Assembly (NCBI GenBank): GCA_030765045.1
Contig: CM060964.1
Coordinates: forward strand, 140,574,868-140,638,867
DNA from: Tenodera sinensis
Lineage: Eukaryota > Arthropoda > Insecta > Mantodea > Mantidae
Direction of reading: 5' to 3'
DNA: 64,000 nt
Each line of letters begins with the position of its first letter. Position 1 is the stretch's first letter. Position numbers and translations under genes: made by a program. The notes beneath the pieces were generated by a model. That model had not been told where the DNA came from, did no database searches, and saw only the letters and a program-made list of their open reading frames with translations. Below are positions 1 to 13,095 of this stretch, in pieces.

Positions 1-1531
1 ATGGAGACATCGGCTTTAATGACATATTGGCTATAACAGCGAAATCTAACAGTCCTGGCTAAACCCCACGTGAATGCTATATTTCAAATATCTCTTGGCA
101 ATGTATTGTATATATCGTAGCATATTCCAACTTATCGTATAAAACAACATATTTTTATTACATTTCCAGACAAACATATCAGCTATAAAGTCCAACATTC
201 ACTTTTGTTTGTTACATGTAACAATTTACAGAGGTGCTTTTACAGTGGCCAGTGATCTTGCTAGGATCTGTGTGAGTGACACTGTGCAAATTGATGATGA
301 GGGTAAAGTCTCTGTTTCTCTCCTGGAAATAAACAAGACACCTTTGAAGACGTAAGCGACACTGTATTTAAACACACAGTTCTGCGATTTTCACTACACA
401 GAAATTGGAGAGATATTAACCTGTCACCCCTATGGTCTTATAAATATAAAAGTGAACCCAACCACAAACCACTGCATAACTTCCAGCAATTCAACACGTC
501 CAAGAATACCCCTGTAACATTTATTCTCACTCTTGTTTTCTGTTGATGTAGATTTCAAGTTAGTATGTGTGTTAAACAGTCAGTGCAAGCATTAATTTAA
601 ATATGTCGCAAAAAAGAGGAAGGTATTTAATATTGAAGAAAAGTCACACATAATATGGAAATTAGAAAATGGGGAAACAAACCTCAGCATCACGAAGGAA
701 TTGGGTGTCTCGCATTCAATGATTTCTACAATTTGGAAGGACAGAGAGAAAATAGTCTTTTCGGACACAATTGTTTAAAAATCAAGCGGATGAGATCATC
801 TGAGCACAAAGGTATTGAAGAAGCTTTACTTACATGGTTTAACAAACAAAGAGCAAATAACATACCAATGAGTGGATCTATTCTTCAATTGATGGCCATT
901 GACTTGAAAATTAAATTCCAATATGTGTTTGTTTTTTCAAAGTACAGAAATGGAATAATAGTGCATTCGTTATTGATGTTTTGTGGTTATGTGTGTTGGA
1001 TATTTTCAATGTGTTGGGTACAAGTGCATCACATCCTTACAACATTTTAAAGAGAAACATAGGAAAAAGTGTAGGTCTTAGTTTAAGTTTTGTATAGAAT
1101 ACTGTCTTTTCATTTTAGTACTGTTGATTAAATTTTGTACTACAGTAACCAGAACGAAGTTGTCATTCATGATTATTATACTATACAGCACTTACAGTAA
1201 CTTTTAAACATGCTCAACATTTTATCTCATTCATTGCTCAAGACTGTGTTCAGCATTAGTGAACAATATACATTGTTGCTACTTCTTTTCTCGCTTATTA
1301 TATAGGTTTTAACATTTTTTGGCATGTTATTGCTGTATGTGCTCCATAAACATAGCGAAAATTCCTCTGCAGTTCTTTGCAAATACTGAATTGTAAACAC
1401 TGTAGATGTTCAGTATTTCTACTACTTATTGAAGTTTTAATTTTGTGGGAACACCTGGTTTGTACGACTATTGGCTATAACGACCGCAAACCATCAGTCC
1501 CTTTGACGCCGTTATAACCGGTTTTGACTGT
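1..1531 (+). mobile_element. pogo/Tigger-like DNA transposon, deletion derivative
   Basis: A transposase N-terminus (601-960) lies inside a stretch whose right end (about 1465-1531) reads, on the minus strand, CAGTCAAAACCGG followed by further inverted-repeat-like sequence with an internal TTATAACG...CGTTATA dyad. A diverged form of the same TTGGCTATAAC sequence occurs at about 28-60, so the left end is at or just before the window start. The pogo/Tigger group belongs to the Tc1/mariner superfamily and transposes by cut-and-paste. The catalytic DDE part is missing: after about position 960 no transposase similarity is seen. I infer a non-autonomous 1.5 kb derivative. The left boundary is uncertain. 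Confidence 0.55.
601..965 (+). pseudogene. pogo/Tigger transposase N-terminus (CENP-B-type DNA-binding domains)
   Basis: Reading frames on the plus strand give a pogo/CENP-B-like helix-turn-helix: KKRKVFNIEEK, then LENGETNLSITKELGVSHS and STIWKDREKI, followed after a frame change near 700-780 by RMRSSEHKGIEEALLTWF and NNIPMSGSIL, which matches the second CENP-B-type helix-turn-helix (usual pattern: E.AL..WF...R..N.PISG..L). In autonomous members this bipartite domain binds the terminal inverted repeats. Here the frame is broken and the downstream DDE catalytic domain is absent, so the fragment cannot be an active transposase. An ATG-initiated 131-codon frame from 655 covers only the second half and runs into non-homologous sequence. 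Confidence 0.7.
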
Positions 1532-2077
1532 ATATGTAACACAGCTACACACAAATCTTTAAAGTGACATCCATTAATTTTGAGGGTGAGTGTACTTTCC
1601 CGAAGTTTTAAGAACTGTGTATGATGATGCAGGATGCAAAGGAGATCAATGGGCCTTCTCTTGTGAAAATATCTTAATAGTGCACTCTGATGGATATTCA
1701 AGGACACAAACTAGTACAGAAACTGTTAAAAATACAGCAAAATATGCATTTGAATCTATTTTTCTTAATATAGACTGTCATTTTAAAAGTACTCTTTCAC
1801 TGCAATTCTATACAATCACTTTTTTGTTTAGTTTTATTAAAATACAAATCTTTTTAAGACAGAAACCTGTGAAAATGGAGGGAAAAAAAAAGAATTATCT
1901 GAACGATTTTTTTTAACTTTAGGCAGCTTTTACTGCAATTTCATCTTTAGCAAAAATGAATTAGGATAATTTGGGAAGCTTGTTAAATCACATGATACCA
2001 TTTTCATCACAATTTACAGTGATTGTAGTTTTTTTTTTAATCTGAAAATAAAAGCAAATGCATTTGTTCTCTTTACT
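1532..2077. other. AT-rich sequence, no gene recognised
   Basis: Both strands contain only short frames without recognisable motifs. The sequence directly abuts the pogo-like right terminus and is AT-rich with short A and T runs. Confidence 0.5.
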
Positions 2078-2640
2078 GAATGGGATGACTCAGGTGGTTT
2101 CGTTTGTGGCCTGCATTTAGGTCATGGGTTTGAACCCAATGGCCAGCCTACTTGTCCCATTGATTTCTTTTTAGGGGATTTTCTCGGGTAGCCAGGCAAA
2201 TGCTGGATAGGTTCATTACATTCCCTGGATTTCTTGTCCCTCCATTACACTTCACTTCTCATTTTCCTTCACCTTTCATCTGGCTGATCTCTTTCAGGGT
2301 AGTAAGTGTCGGTGGGGGTCTCTGTGTTGCATAGCAGGGAATACACTCTCGATAAACTTTCATCCCTTGGCAGTGCACTTTTCAGTCTCTGGGCTCTCAC
2401 CCTCTCTATGGAATCTCTCGGACTGCTCGTGGGTGGAATACCAGTTGTACCAGACACTGCAGGGAGTTTCAATCTGTAAATGGCAGAGACCCTGCACTCT
2501 GCTCTGTCATAACTCCTTAGGTCAGCCGTTCTGTCTCCTCTTGCGCCATCCTTCCTCTCACGGTACCCCACACGGGACATAGGTATACAAGATTTTGAAG
2601 GTCAACGTGCCGAATCCCCTTCCTGATGCCCTATTCTATT
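2078..2640 (+). mobile_element. tRNA-derived SINE
   Basis: A tRNA-like head starts near 2081 with an A-box-like GATGACTCAGGTGG and a B-box-like GGGTTTGAACCC about 50 bases later. The body (TTTTCTCGGGTAGCCAGGCAAATGC, read in part; then a pyrimidine-rich stretch and a GTAAGTGTCGG-type block) recurs in diverged form at 40900, 49808 and 55130 in this window, which supports one SINE family transcribed by RNA polymerase III. No protein is encoded; the short frames across it are incidental. The 3' end is set approximately. Confidence 0.55.
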
Positions 2641-5600
2641 TTATCCTATTCTCTTCACTATCAACCATAAAGGTGCCCAAGTAACTACAATATGTCAGCC
2701 CATAAGGATTTAAAGTTGTAGTCAGTGATTTAAGCTTATGTGTGTTTAAGAAAATTTAGTTTAGTAGTCATTATTCAAGATATTTCAGTAAAGCAAAATC
2801 CTGGTAACTTAAACAATAGTCTGTCAAAAGTGTGTACTTCACAGTAAAATAGACCACTAGTGTATCTTTTATCTACATAATCTGATTTAGTTCTTCATAT
2901 GAGTATTAACAGTTAAAATAGTGAATAACATGAATACGGGATCAGGTTGTCCATTTTAATTCTTTAGGACTGTATACTATAAAAGTTAAGAGTAATGGCA
3001 ATTTTTTTTAATGTTTGTTATTAAGGTTAAAATTATTAACTGTTCATAGTGTGTACATATGTGTGGTAACTATATACCGAGTTAAATATATTCCACTGTG
3101 TTATTAGAAGCACCAAATACCAGTTATGCTATGAATCTGTTAATCTTATTTACCCTGATAAAGCCTCGGCAAATGTCAAGAACAGTAAAGTAATATGTAT
3201 TTTACCAACAATAAATACCTACTTTGTGGATTATAAAAGTTACTTGTTTCTTGTGACAATGCAGTGAAATGAGACTGTATACATACATTATTTTACTTCG
3301 TTTCTCCACACAGAAGTGTTTCATCTGTATAAACAACGCAGCATTACATACATAAATACTTCTACGTAGGCTTTGCTTTCCATGAACTTGGTAGAAATAT
3401 TTTTCACCTGGTGGTCTGAGAAACCTTATTCATGCCATGGTAAAAACTTATCATGGGCTACATATAACATTCATATTTAACCCATTTGAAAGCAAAGCAT
3501 ACAAACAAGCAAGAATGGTTACACTTTACAGCATGTTAGCATAAGTAGACCACTAAAGCAAGAGAAAAATGCCTGACTTAACTGTATAATGATGAAGCAT
3601 AAAACCTATGAAAGTAACTCCTCCTCAACATACTGCACCCACTACATTAGATGTACAATTAACTGTAAGTTAAACATACTGGAGTAAAAACAAATCTTAC
3701 ATGGAGATTGGCAAAATCAATCTATCCACAACAAATGGAGAGCCATAAAGATCGGCACAATGGTTTCATCCATACAGTGAAGGCATTAAACGTTTCAGAT
3801 AATGGCAAGAATTATAACTCTAAAGCAATATTCACAAGAAGGTTCTTACTATTTTGGCTTTTGACTATTTTCATTTTGCTACTTTTAAGCTGGTGTTAAA
3901 ATATATTGTTAGAGCTATGAGCAAGTTTTAACATTATCTTTAATGATTGGCAGATGACAAATGAAACGATTGCTTTGAAACTATCAGTACTCTTTCTACA
4001 AGAACTATAAAGCCACTGAAGTGGAATTATTCAAGAATGTTTCACAGACTCCACATTATACTTGTTTGTACAAATATTAATGTTAATATTACACTTCAAA
4101 GAATTTACCATTTGTTTTAAGACCATAAATGTCACTCTCCTGTTTTGGACAGAAAATAATCTGTAAATATTTTAGTACTGTAGTTCTAGTGACTCTGCCT
4201 CAATGACATACGGAATACATCAATAATAGCTAGTCTAAATGGGGTCTTTAATATTCCCTGATTATATACTTAAATTATTTGTTTATACTTCTGAGACATT
4301 TGTCACTTTTGATATCCTTGCTTTCGAGGAGGCTATCACAATTTTAACCAAGCATGTGGACATGTATGTTATCCGTTGTTACAGGCAGTTTGGGTCATTG
4401 CTCTCTTCCAAACAATAATGCTTGACTGTAAGTAGTTCCATTTGTTTGCAACCCTGGCCTCAGTAAACTGCCACACTTTCCTCAAAAATTGTGCCTTTTG
4501 GACTCTGATTTACATTGATGTTTTCATTGTGTTGTTATCTGCAACATTTATGTATGGAATAACTGATTATTTGTATGCTTAATATTGATTAAAAATAAGA
4601 ATGGAGTCTAAACTGACTGTCCCAAAAATGTACATCAAAACAGTTTTGATAACATTTTTTATATAACTTTATTTAATGTTGCCTGACAGTATAGGCCTTG
4701 TTGTATTTACATTGTTGCAGCATTTCAAATATTCAGTAATTCAAACATATTGGCAGGTTGTAGAAATGTTTACAATAAACTGACTAATTTACAATCTTTT
4801 AAGGATTTAAAAAATGATAGTAAATTGGTAGGTTCATCTAATGCTGCCTGAAGATCTGCACAAATTAGGTTGTTGATCCTGTTGTTGTAGCAGTGACCAA
4901 ACTCAGTTCTAATACACTTCATTGTCAATCTTTTGTTGCAATGTTCACAAAATGGGGATCCTGTCTTGTAAATAGATAGTCAAAAGTTAATTTGGTGTGG
5001 CCAGTTCTAAATCTGGTAACACCTATTGATGGTAGCTGAGAACTTTATAGATATAGGCTATTCCATTTCAAATTGGGCAAAAAATGAGAAAATTGACCTT
5101 GCACTTTTTAAAACCATGTTGGTTACTGTAAAAGAAAACAATTTTCAGAAAATGATCTCTTAAATGTTTATAATTTGAGCTAAAATTTGGAAAATTTGCA
5201 TTATTTTCCAAATGAGAATTTCTGTGCCATATAACTCAAGAACCCTATATTGGATTTCATTAGCTACAATTCACTTTGAAGCTGAATGTCTGTTGTTGAT
5301 GGTCATATTTAACAATAACATAGCAACAGTTACCCATTTTTTTAAAACCTTTTTCTTCATGTATAAAGTATAAATGCCATCTTTTTTTAAAGATTAAGCT
5401 TAAATCTCTTTTTATTACACATTAATTGAAGCCTTCAGTTTTGGTTTTATGGTACCCCCTGTTTAAAATGTGAAAAAAAATAGTGAAACAATAAATATTT
5501 AAGCTTGCACTGTACTTGCAGAGCATTCAGCTGGCATTTGCCATTCACATGGGAATAGGCTCACAGCTAATCAAGGTCACCAGCAGGCTTCAAGGTTGAT

Positions 5601-7803
5601 TGATCACTTCTTCTTATATATCTTATACATTGTTATTTTTGCACCCTGTTATAATTAGGGTTTTTCTTACCTTTAAGTGGTAGATTTTCATATGAAATAA
5701 ACTGAAAGCTATTATACATTCAAAAATAACTTTATAAATGAAATACAGAACACATCCATATTAAAACAACATATGGCAAGAAAGTGACTTGCTTAGTTCA
5801 GGGGAACAAAAGAGGGTTGTTTATTCACAAACTCTTATAGTCTCACTTGTCAGCATCCTCTTACAGCAAAATATAAACAGCAGTAGATCGGCAACATCTT
5901 TGACATGTCTTATGGGTAGTACGTGGTATGGTACAGCACAACTAGTGGTTCAATGCCATTTCTTTTACTTTTTCTTTTTTATACAGCCGTCTGTTGAAGC
6001 TACCATTAAAATGTAACTAATACTGATTTGAAATTAAATGCTGAATGACATGACATGGCTCCATTTAAAATGGCACTTTTTGTAAAAAATGCTAAATATT
6101 ATGAAAATTACATTAAATTTCAGTTCTAAAAATGTCATATTAATACCACCACAAACTATATAATATTACCTTCATTTGGTATCTTATTTGAGGATTTTAC
6201 ACTGAATACTTTCCGAGCTGTGAGTCTCAGAATCGTGTGATTTTATGAAATTATGGTAAATTTAACCCTGGAAAAAGCTCAGAACCACTTGTTTATCATG
6301 AATTCAATTTTGTAAAAGACATTAACTTAACATCTACTTTAAATGAAAGAAAACTGAACCCCCACCCCTTAAAAAAAAAAGAAGAAAAGAAAATACAAGG
6401 TTTTCTGCTGTCGAGATGAAACGGAACAGCTCACATTTGGAAATGATACACAAGATCTTACTTCATACAATTCCCTGTTTTGATTATTTTCAGACCAGTT
6501 GTATTTCCATCATTGAATTTGCTTTTTCTTACATATCAGCCTCGGAAAACAGCACTTTAATTAAGGACAGAAATAGGAGGGTAAATTGGCGGTTGTCTTG
6601 TTGCTTCTTTTGCTGCCTCATCTGCTTTTTCATTACCCATTATTCATTGATGAGAATGTATCCACATTATCGTTATCTTGGTTCCTTCAAGAATAATCTT
6701 ATTGTATATTATTTTATTTCTTTAGTTAACAGATAATTTGATCAGTGATTTTGAAGAGATAATAAAGCACTGTTAGAATCTGAATAGATTACATATTTTC
6801 CCTTAGACTTAATAATTTCCAATGATTTTAATAGCAAATTTTCACTGGAAAGGATGGTGTAGGTGTGTGGTAATTTGCATAACATTGTGCATTCTGGAAA
6901 TACAACGGCATATCCATTTCCATTCTGAGATTGGGAACCATCAGTGTGATGGTTTTAAATCTCAGCTTGGACTGCTGACAGTGTACTTTTGTTTAGTTTT
7001 ATTTTAACCCTTTGTTTCTCTCTCTTTTTTGGGCGGGGGGGAGGGGGTTCTTTTTATGTTCAAAGTTATACCTGTAAGAATCAGTTGCTGCTAAATTCTA
7101 CTGCAAGGGTGGTAGAAATAAAACCTATTCATGTAGTAGCAATGAAAACAAAATATAATACTGGCAAAGATTGAATTTAGTACAGGTGATGTAAACTGTG
7201 TAGATGTAAAGTGGAAGCAGAAACATATTCTTGGTACAGCAGTACAACATTTAATAAACATCTTTATGCTGACAAAAATACTGTCTAGATGTGACCGACT
7301 TTCCCCTAACATTACTAGGTGTTCTCCAACAAGGCAGGGCAAATCATTAAGTTTTCATGGAATTGTGTGGTGTCACAATTTCAGTTAACATGCATCTCTA
7401 TAAAGTAACACAATGCTGAAGGGCTTTTGTTCCCTCTAACTCTTAGAAAGGTGAAGTTGGGAACAAATGATTAGGACATTCTTCTCTACAAAGACAGTGT
7501 TAAATTTAGGCAACTTTTACATTTCTTGGCAAACTTTGGGATCATTTTAATGATATTTTAGTCAGTTTAAAGATAATGCTTTAAATATTATATGCCACCA
7601 ACATCTAGGTCCTGTTGACAAGAAAAGGTTTGAAGAATTTAATGCATATTATGCAAACTTGTTAGCCTGTAAGTAGTAATGTTTAACCAAGCTGTGACCA
7701 TCCTCTCCTGGGAGAGCAGATTCTGAATTGAACAATATATTCTGAAATCTTTAGCATCTAATAAGATATCCACCAAATAACATTTCCAAAATGTTTAATT
7801 TCT

Positions 7804-7804
<1 letters not shown>
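2641..7804. other. AT-rich intergenic or distal UTR sequence, no gene recognised
   Basis: More than 5 kb of AT-rich DNA without a convincing coding frame, transposase motif, or tRNA-like element. Frames above 60 codons here have AT-driven composition and no conserved motif. It could be intergenic, intronic to an unseen gene, or distal to the glycosyltransferase 3' end. Confidence 0.5.

Positions 7805-7806
<2 letters not shown>

Positions 7807-7842
<36 letters not shown>
7807..7842. repeat. (AT)n microsatellite
   Basis: An uninterrupted run of about 18 AT dinucleotides followed by an A-rich stretch. Confidence 0.95.
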
Positions 7843-7846
<4 letters not shown>

Positions 7847-8998
7847 AAAAAAAAAACATTCATACAAGCTGTCCATCTGCTCTTCTTTAGATGGATACTT
7901 TGAGTTCAAAGACCAAAGAATAATAAAATAACTGCATTTATTATTTAAGTAAACAGCCATTTTCAAGTAATAAACATAGAGACATAAATTAAATAAGTCA
8001 GTTCTATAAAGATGCACCATTTTATAACAGAACTTTATTTACTGTTATATTATAAGAACTAAAATAATGTGATTAATGAATAAATGTACGAGAAGACCAT
8101 TTTGTTCAGCTAAATGCACTGTATAGGTACCATTATATCTATGCATGTATTTATTTTAGAAGTTACACTAGGCACCTTTTAGTACTAGAAAAAAAGGTAT
8201 CTTCTTATTTATATATCAAGTGTTTCAAGATGAAATGTATGACTATGATGGAAGAAATAATATAATTTTTTTTAAGAATAAGATATTCGTGCTTTTCATC
8301 TGTATCTGCAATTCCATTTCAACATTTACATCCAGCATTGATATTGGGAAATTGAATACGAGTTGGAATACTTATCACTTCTTTCTGCTCCTTTTTATGT
8401 AACCAGTAGATTTGGTGGCAGTAGTCCAAAATTCATTAAACAGTTTTTGTGTGATATGATTAAAGTATTCTCCCAATATCCAAATCTGTTATATATGTTG
8501 CAAGTTTTATGAATGTTATGTTTGGTATGATGTTGTGATTGGTTGTCTACAAGTGGTGTGGCACTGCAGATTTATCAGTCTGCTATATTTTATGCAGTTT
8601 CTTTAGAAAAAGGTTTTATGGATTCCTGTCATTGCTATAAATCAGGTTAATATGAATTTTGAACACTATTATGAATTTTTGCATTGAAACAGTATAGTTT
8701 TAATACTTATTTTTAATTTTAAATGTAAGCAATGCATCCCTTCCAACAGTTGCAATGTATCAAGAGTTACCAATTTTGAATAGATTATAGTGGTTAATGG
8801 CCAAACTAAAAAGGTTTTTAAGAAGAGTACATGCAAATAGATACCTAATACTGCCAACAAAATCATAATCACATATGTTGCTAAGTGTATAAAAACTACT
8901 ATGAACTATAACAAAATTTTTCAAAATGCTTTTATGTTAGAAAACATTAACACTTTAAGACTGAAAATTCAAGCAGAGCTATGTCAGAACATATTTCC

Positions 8999-9004
8999 TT
9001 TATT
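8999..9004 (-). promoter_or_regulatory. candidate polyadenylation signal for the GT31 gene
   Basis: AATAAA on the minus strand, about 660 bases downstream of the glycosyltransferase stop codon. It is the first perfect hexamer I noticed in that direction, but AT-rich sequence makes chance occurrence likely and no transcript evidence is available. Another lies near 8034. Confidence 0.2.
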
Positions 9005-9667
9005 TGTAGTACGTTTTCTGTAAATATTTCAAAGACTGTAACTGTGATTATAAAACTTGATGCAATGTGCCAAGATGTATGTAAATGTCACTATTTCATC
9101 ACTTCTTGCCTACTATTAACAAGCTGTGTTAATACCAACTCAGATATGCTCAACCTTCACCATAATAGTTTAAAACTTCTCCGATTTACTTACTAACTCA
9201 AATGCACAATAGAAATACTGATGATAATTAATGGAATATACTGGCACAATACTCAAATGCAATAGGCCAGGAGTCGGCTATAAATACTTTTACCCAGTAT
9301 AAAATAAAACAGTGCCAAACAAACGCATTTGTAACAATTCAACATCTACAATACAAAGAAATTCTAATGGTAGAGTAATAAGAATAAAATACTGAAAACT
9401 AAAATATCATAAACATATTGCTTTCTTATTATAATGATATGCATGTTCACAGCCCACTCACATGAAACAGAGATATTAATAGCTTTTAGTTCAGTATATT
9501 ATAAACAGGCATTATGCTTTCCTCACTGTGATTGTCTTCCTGCTTCCACCTAAAACAGTTTACAACAGATGCAGTCCTAACAAAATAGGCACTTATCTTT
9601 TATACTGCATGGTATATAAATACATATAAAATTATAAATTTCTCACAGTCTCTTGCATTAAATTCAG

Positions 9668-10723
9668 TCATTTGTTGCATTTTGATTTGCCATCTAAAAG
9701 CTTTTTCCAAATATCAAACTGTTCATGAAACTTCACCATGTGTATACTTATGCTCTTTTGAATTGTGCATGCATTTAGTGTCACATGCTTATTTAGGAAC
9801 TCATTAACATGGAGTCTCTTTGCTTTGATCTGCTCGGCTACAATTCCTGTGATGAAAACGTCCTCCAGTTTGAGATATGTTCTGTTGAGAGCTGCTTCCA
9901 AAAGGCTGCTTATCACATCTCCTGTAAGCAAATATGCTGGTCCAGTGGTAAAGTCTGGGAACACTGCTGGCTGATATTGCTGTGGTGGTACATAATACTT
10001 AGATTTTTTGTTCCTTATAGGCTTCCACCTTTTTGCTACTCTTCCAAAAATAGTGTTCTTATCTTGTGAATGCTCCTCTGTGAAATTGAGCAATATTGGA
10101 ATATTGATGAACATGTCATCATCAGTCTTTAATAGGAATCTGACAGAATTGCAGAACCTATCAGCCCAATTCAGTATGGAAACGGTCTTCAAGGTCAAAT
10201 TATTGTAGGAATCCAAGAATTCAGCTCTGACTAAATCACCATACATCTCATCTTCCTCATCTAGCTTCTTTGAAAGCTGTACATCTGAAGTTTTGCCAAG
10301 AAAGAAAAGCATTTTAATATCCCGCTGCAGCGCATAGTGCCCCCAGGTCAATCGGATTGCCTTACGAGCCTCATTGTGAGTTGGAGCGGCCTTCATTTGT
10401 ACAGGAGGCTTTGCTAGAAGCCTTGAAACCATCTACATAAAGAGCTCTGGTGATGATTCCATTTCCAGAAGAATTATTTGCTGCCTGCTGTCTAGAAGAT
10501 GACTTCAGTGGAATTCTCTGTATTGCTTCCACCATGGTATGCTTCTTTGTGCTGCCATTTAAAGGAGCCCGAGTTCCATGGAGCTTACTGCTTATATATA
10601 CTGGTACCACACTCGTAGCATTCTGAACAGGTGGGATTATTACAGTCTTGCTAGAATTGGCTGTTTTGAAAATCAGGGCCGAAGCTGATGATGGTGGTGC
10701 AGTCATAGAAAAGCTGGATCTGT
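9668..10723 (-). CDS. beta-1,3-galactosyltransferase-like (GT31), exon 2: stem and catalytic domain, frame broken
   Basis: Encodes most of a type II Golgi glycosyltransferase of family GT31, which transfers a UDP-sugar (typically galactose) in beta-1,3 linkage in the Golgi lumen. The exon begins after a good acceptor (TTTTTGTGATTTCAG on the minus strand). The first 116 codons are a Ser/Thr-rich stem with potential N-glycosylation sites and end in TRALYVDGF. From 10432 a second frame of 254 codons carries the catalytic domain: APTHNEARKAIRLTWG, the metal-binding KTDDDMFIN, WKPIRNKKSKYYV, FPDFTTGPAYLL, EDVFITGIVAEQ, and the ending ISIHMVKFHEQFDIWKKLLD typical of insect members. The two frames overlap at 10371-10432 but do not join: relatives have a beta-strand of the LLIAITS type right before AP.H..AR, and it is missing here. 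I infer one out-of-frame deletion of roughly 8-12 codons. Everything else is intact, so a recent null allele or an assembly error is as likely as a pseudogene. Confidence 0.9.
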
Positions 10724-12570
10724 CTGAAATCACAAAAATAAAGAAATTTCTGTTAATCAATATTACTGATATGGAGGTAGGGCTTTCATGACTGCAGTAG
10801 AGACACATAACAAGGTGGAAGAGTTGCATCTATAGCATACATATTCTGGTTCTGTAATAAATGGATGCAGTAGTCAATGCACACAGTTATGGATCAATTA
10901 ATGCTAGTATCTCTATAAAATAGTTTTGGTAAATTGGTGCTAATTTTTGTACAGGGATTGAAACACTGGGGTGTAGCGTTATATAATCTTGGGAGAACAC
11001 AAATTTTAGATTTTGTCAGGAAATACAGAAACTGAAAATTATGCACTGTTCCAAAGTTACACCTCCATCCCAAAGTGTACACAATTTATAGCACCTGTTT
11101 TGTTGCTTTATATGTCACACAAATGAGAAGTTGCCCATATTATTTTGTCTTAAAGTGCTGATTACTTTTAAACATATAACAAGTGGTTTTAAAGTACTTA
11201 TAATGTGTCATATCCATGAAATAATACAAGTACCAATTAATCATGTTTTGATGAAGTAGTCATTGATTAAAGTTGATTAATTAATTGGCTTCACAATAAA
11301 TAAGCAGCACCTTTTTTCCAAATTTTCTAATTTAAAACAAAGTTTTAACACGAATTCATATGCTGAAATGAATGCCCCACATCCGCTAAAGTAACAGGGA
11401 CTTAATTCAATTCTGCCACTAGGTGGATGGAAATGTCACACTGAATATGTTTTGTCTACCAGAGCGTCCAAAGCAGCATGAAGATTTTTCAGTCCTATAT
11501 TTCTCAGCAGAATTTTCTCCAGTCTATCTTGTATTGTATATTCTATTGCACCAGGAAGAGTTTTTATCTTCTTTTTGCATAGGATCACTGAATTATTTCC
11601 ATTTGTTCATACACTGCTTTCCCTGAAGCATCCAGTGATGCAATGATATGATCAGAAACAGATAATGTGACCTAATAAACATGACATCCTGCTGAATGTC
11701 ACAATCTGCTGATGTAATTCTACCAGAATCACCCAGGAGGCTTAACACAGTTTTAACTTCATCAAAGTGGTTACTGTAATATTCCCCAGTAGGTAAACAG
11801 GTTCTGGTGGAAGAACAATATTAGGTTATTCCTCTCAGAAAACCTGGATCCATGTTACTGCTTTGATAAAAACTTTTCTTGCAATGGAAATAAACTTATT
11901 GACCCTTGAGAACTTTAACCTGATCTGCTCTGCAACACAATTTATGCAATCAGCAAGGCATGGGAGTGACAGATGGATGAATTTCGTTCAGTAATTGTAC
12001 TACAGCAATCATTAGGTAGTTGCATCAGAGTATTTTATCATCACAGGAAATCAATTAGTTGAGACCATTGTTCATGTGTGCTATTGTCCCTTAATTAGTT
12101 CAAATCAGTTGTCTGCTGCATATTGATACCAGAATTAGTGACTAGTGAGATTAATAATTGTATAAAGAAATGACAAGGAGACATAAGTGAATAACTTCCA
12201 AGGGTTAAAATTAATGAAAATGTAAGAAGCAAAAATTATAATTTTGTTAGTCAATAAGAAGTCAACAGACAAGTTCTATGCTGAGGAAAAAGCAATTATT
12301 TATAAGTCAGTGTAGCTAAGGCAATTAGGCGTTCCATATCAACAAGAAATTAATTTCCCCAAGATTCAGTTGGAACTCAGTACATTCATAAATCAGAGAA
12401 TTGCATAAATACACACATGTTAGTACTGAAAATCAGAAAGGGAAAAGAATTTAGCAAGTTAGAGTAACAATTGTGTTTCAGAGGCAGATAACAACCTTCA
12501 GAAGTAGGAACTTTATTGGGGTGGTCTTGAACTAGGAGGGACATATGTTTATAAAGAAGCATGTATTTGT

Positions 12571-12874
12571 AATTATTATTTATTTATGCCAACAAACTTA
12601 CTGTTGGTGTTTTTAAACACACAAGCCGTCTGTGGGCAAAGTTTAAGATGTAGAACTGGAACTTAAAAATTCAATGCCACAACTGGGATTTGAACCACAG
12701 ACCTTCCGCTTACCGGGCGGACGGTCCGCCCGGTAAGCGGAAGGTCTGTGGTTCAAATCCCAGTTGTGGCATTGAATTTTTAAGTTCCATTCTACCTCTT
12801 AAACTTTGCCCCGACACGGCTTGTGTGTTTAAAAACACCAACAGTAAGTTTGTTGGCATAAATAAATAATAATT
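12571..12874. repeat. near-perfect palindrome of the tRNA-like repeat unit
   Basis: Two arms of about 150 bp are inverted copies with only a single base at the centre (12723), so the structure is effectively spacerless. Each arm runs from the tRNA-like anticodon arm through the unit's 3' part (AATTTTTAAGTTCC, GTTTAAAAACACCAACAG) to ATAAATAAATAATAATT. The arms differ by a few substitutions and indels (for example TGTGGGCAAAG against TTTGCCCCGACA), so the palindrome is not a trivial exact fold-back. The right arm is the first member of the tandem array that follows. Confidence 0.9.
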
Positions 12875-13023
12875 ACCATGTGAAGGTTATTTAATCCTGG
12901 GATATAAAGTACTTGCAATAGTAAGTCACCATTGGGGTAATTGTCTCTGATGTGAGACTGCCTTTGTGGTTTACCAGGAGAAATACGAACTGGCTTGAGA
13001 ATTTAATGTCATTCTGGCAGTTT

Positions 13024-13095
13024 GTCACAATAGCTCAGTGGTTAGAGCGTCCGCGCGGTAAGCGGAAGGTCTGTGGTTCAAATCCCAGTTGTGGC
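13024..13095 (+). other. tRNA-like sequence, array copy 1 (pseudo-tRNA/SINE head)
   Basis: The 72 bases fold as a tRNA in three of four arms: a 7-bp acceptor stem GTCACAA/TTGTGGC with one G-T pair, a 4-bp D stem GCTC/GAGC, and a 5-bp anticodon stem TCCGC/GCGGA with a 7-base loop GCGGTAA, placing GGT (Thr) at the anticodon positions. Internal promoters match the A box (TAGCTCAGTGG) and B box (GGTTCAAATCC). The T stem (TGTGG/CCCAG) is mispaired and position 33 is C instead of T, so I call it a pseudo-tRNA of SINE origin and not a functional tRNA gene. Confidence 0.75.

Noticed and set aside
9765..10208. Three plus-strand frames over the glycosyltransferase
   Set aside because: Shadows of the minus-strand catalytic exon.
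10371..10432. A very short intron joining the two glycosyltransferase frames
   Set aside because: No GT-AG pair of workable size lies between the two frames, and the missing residues would still be absent.
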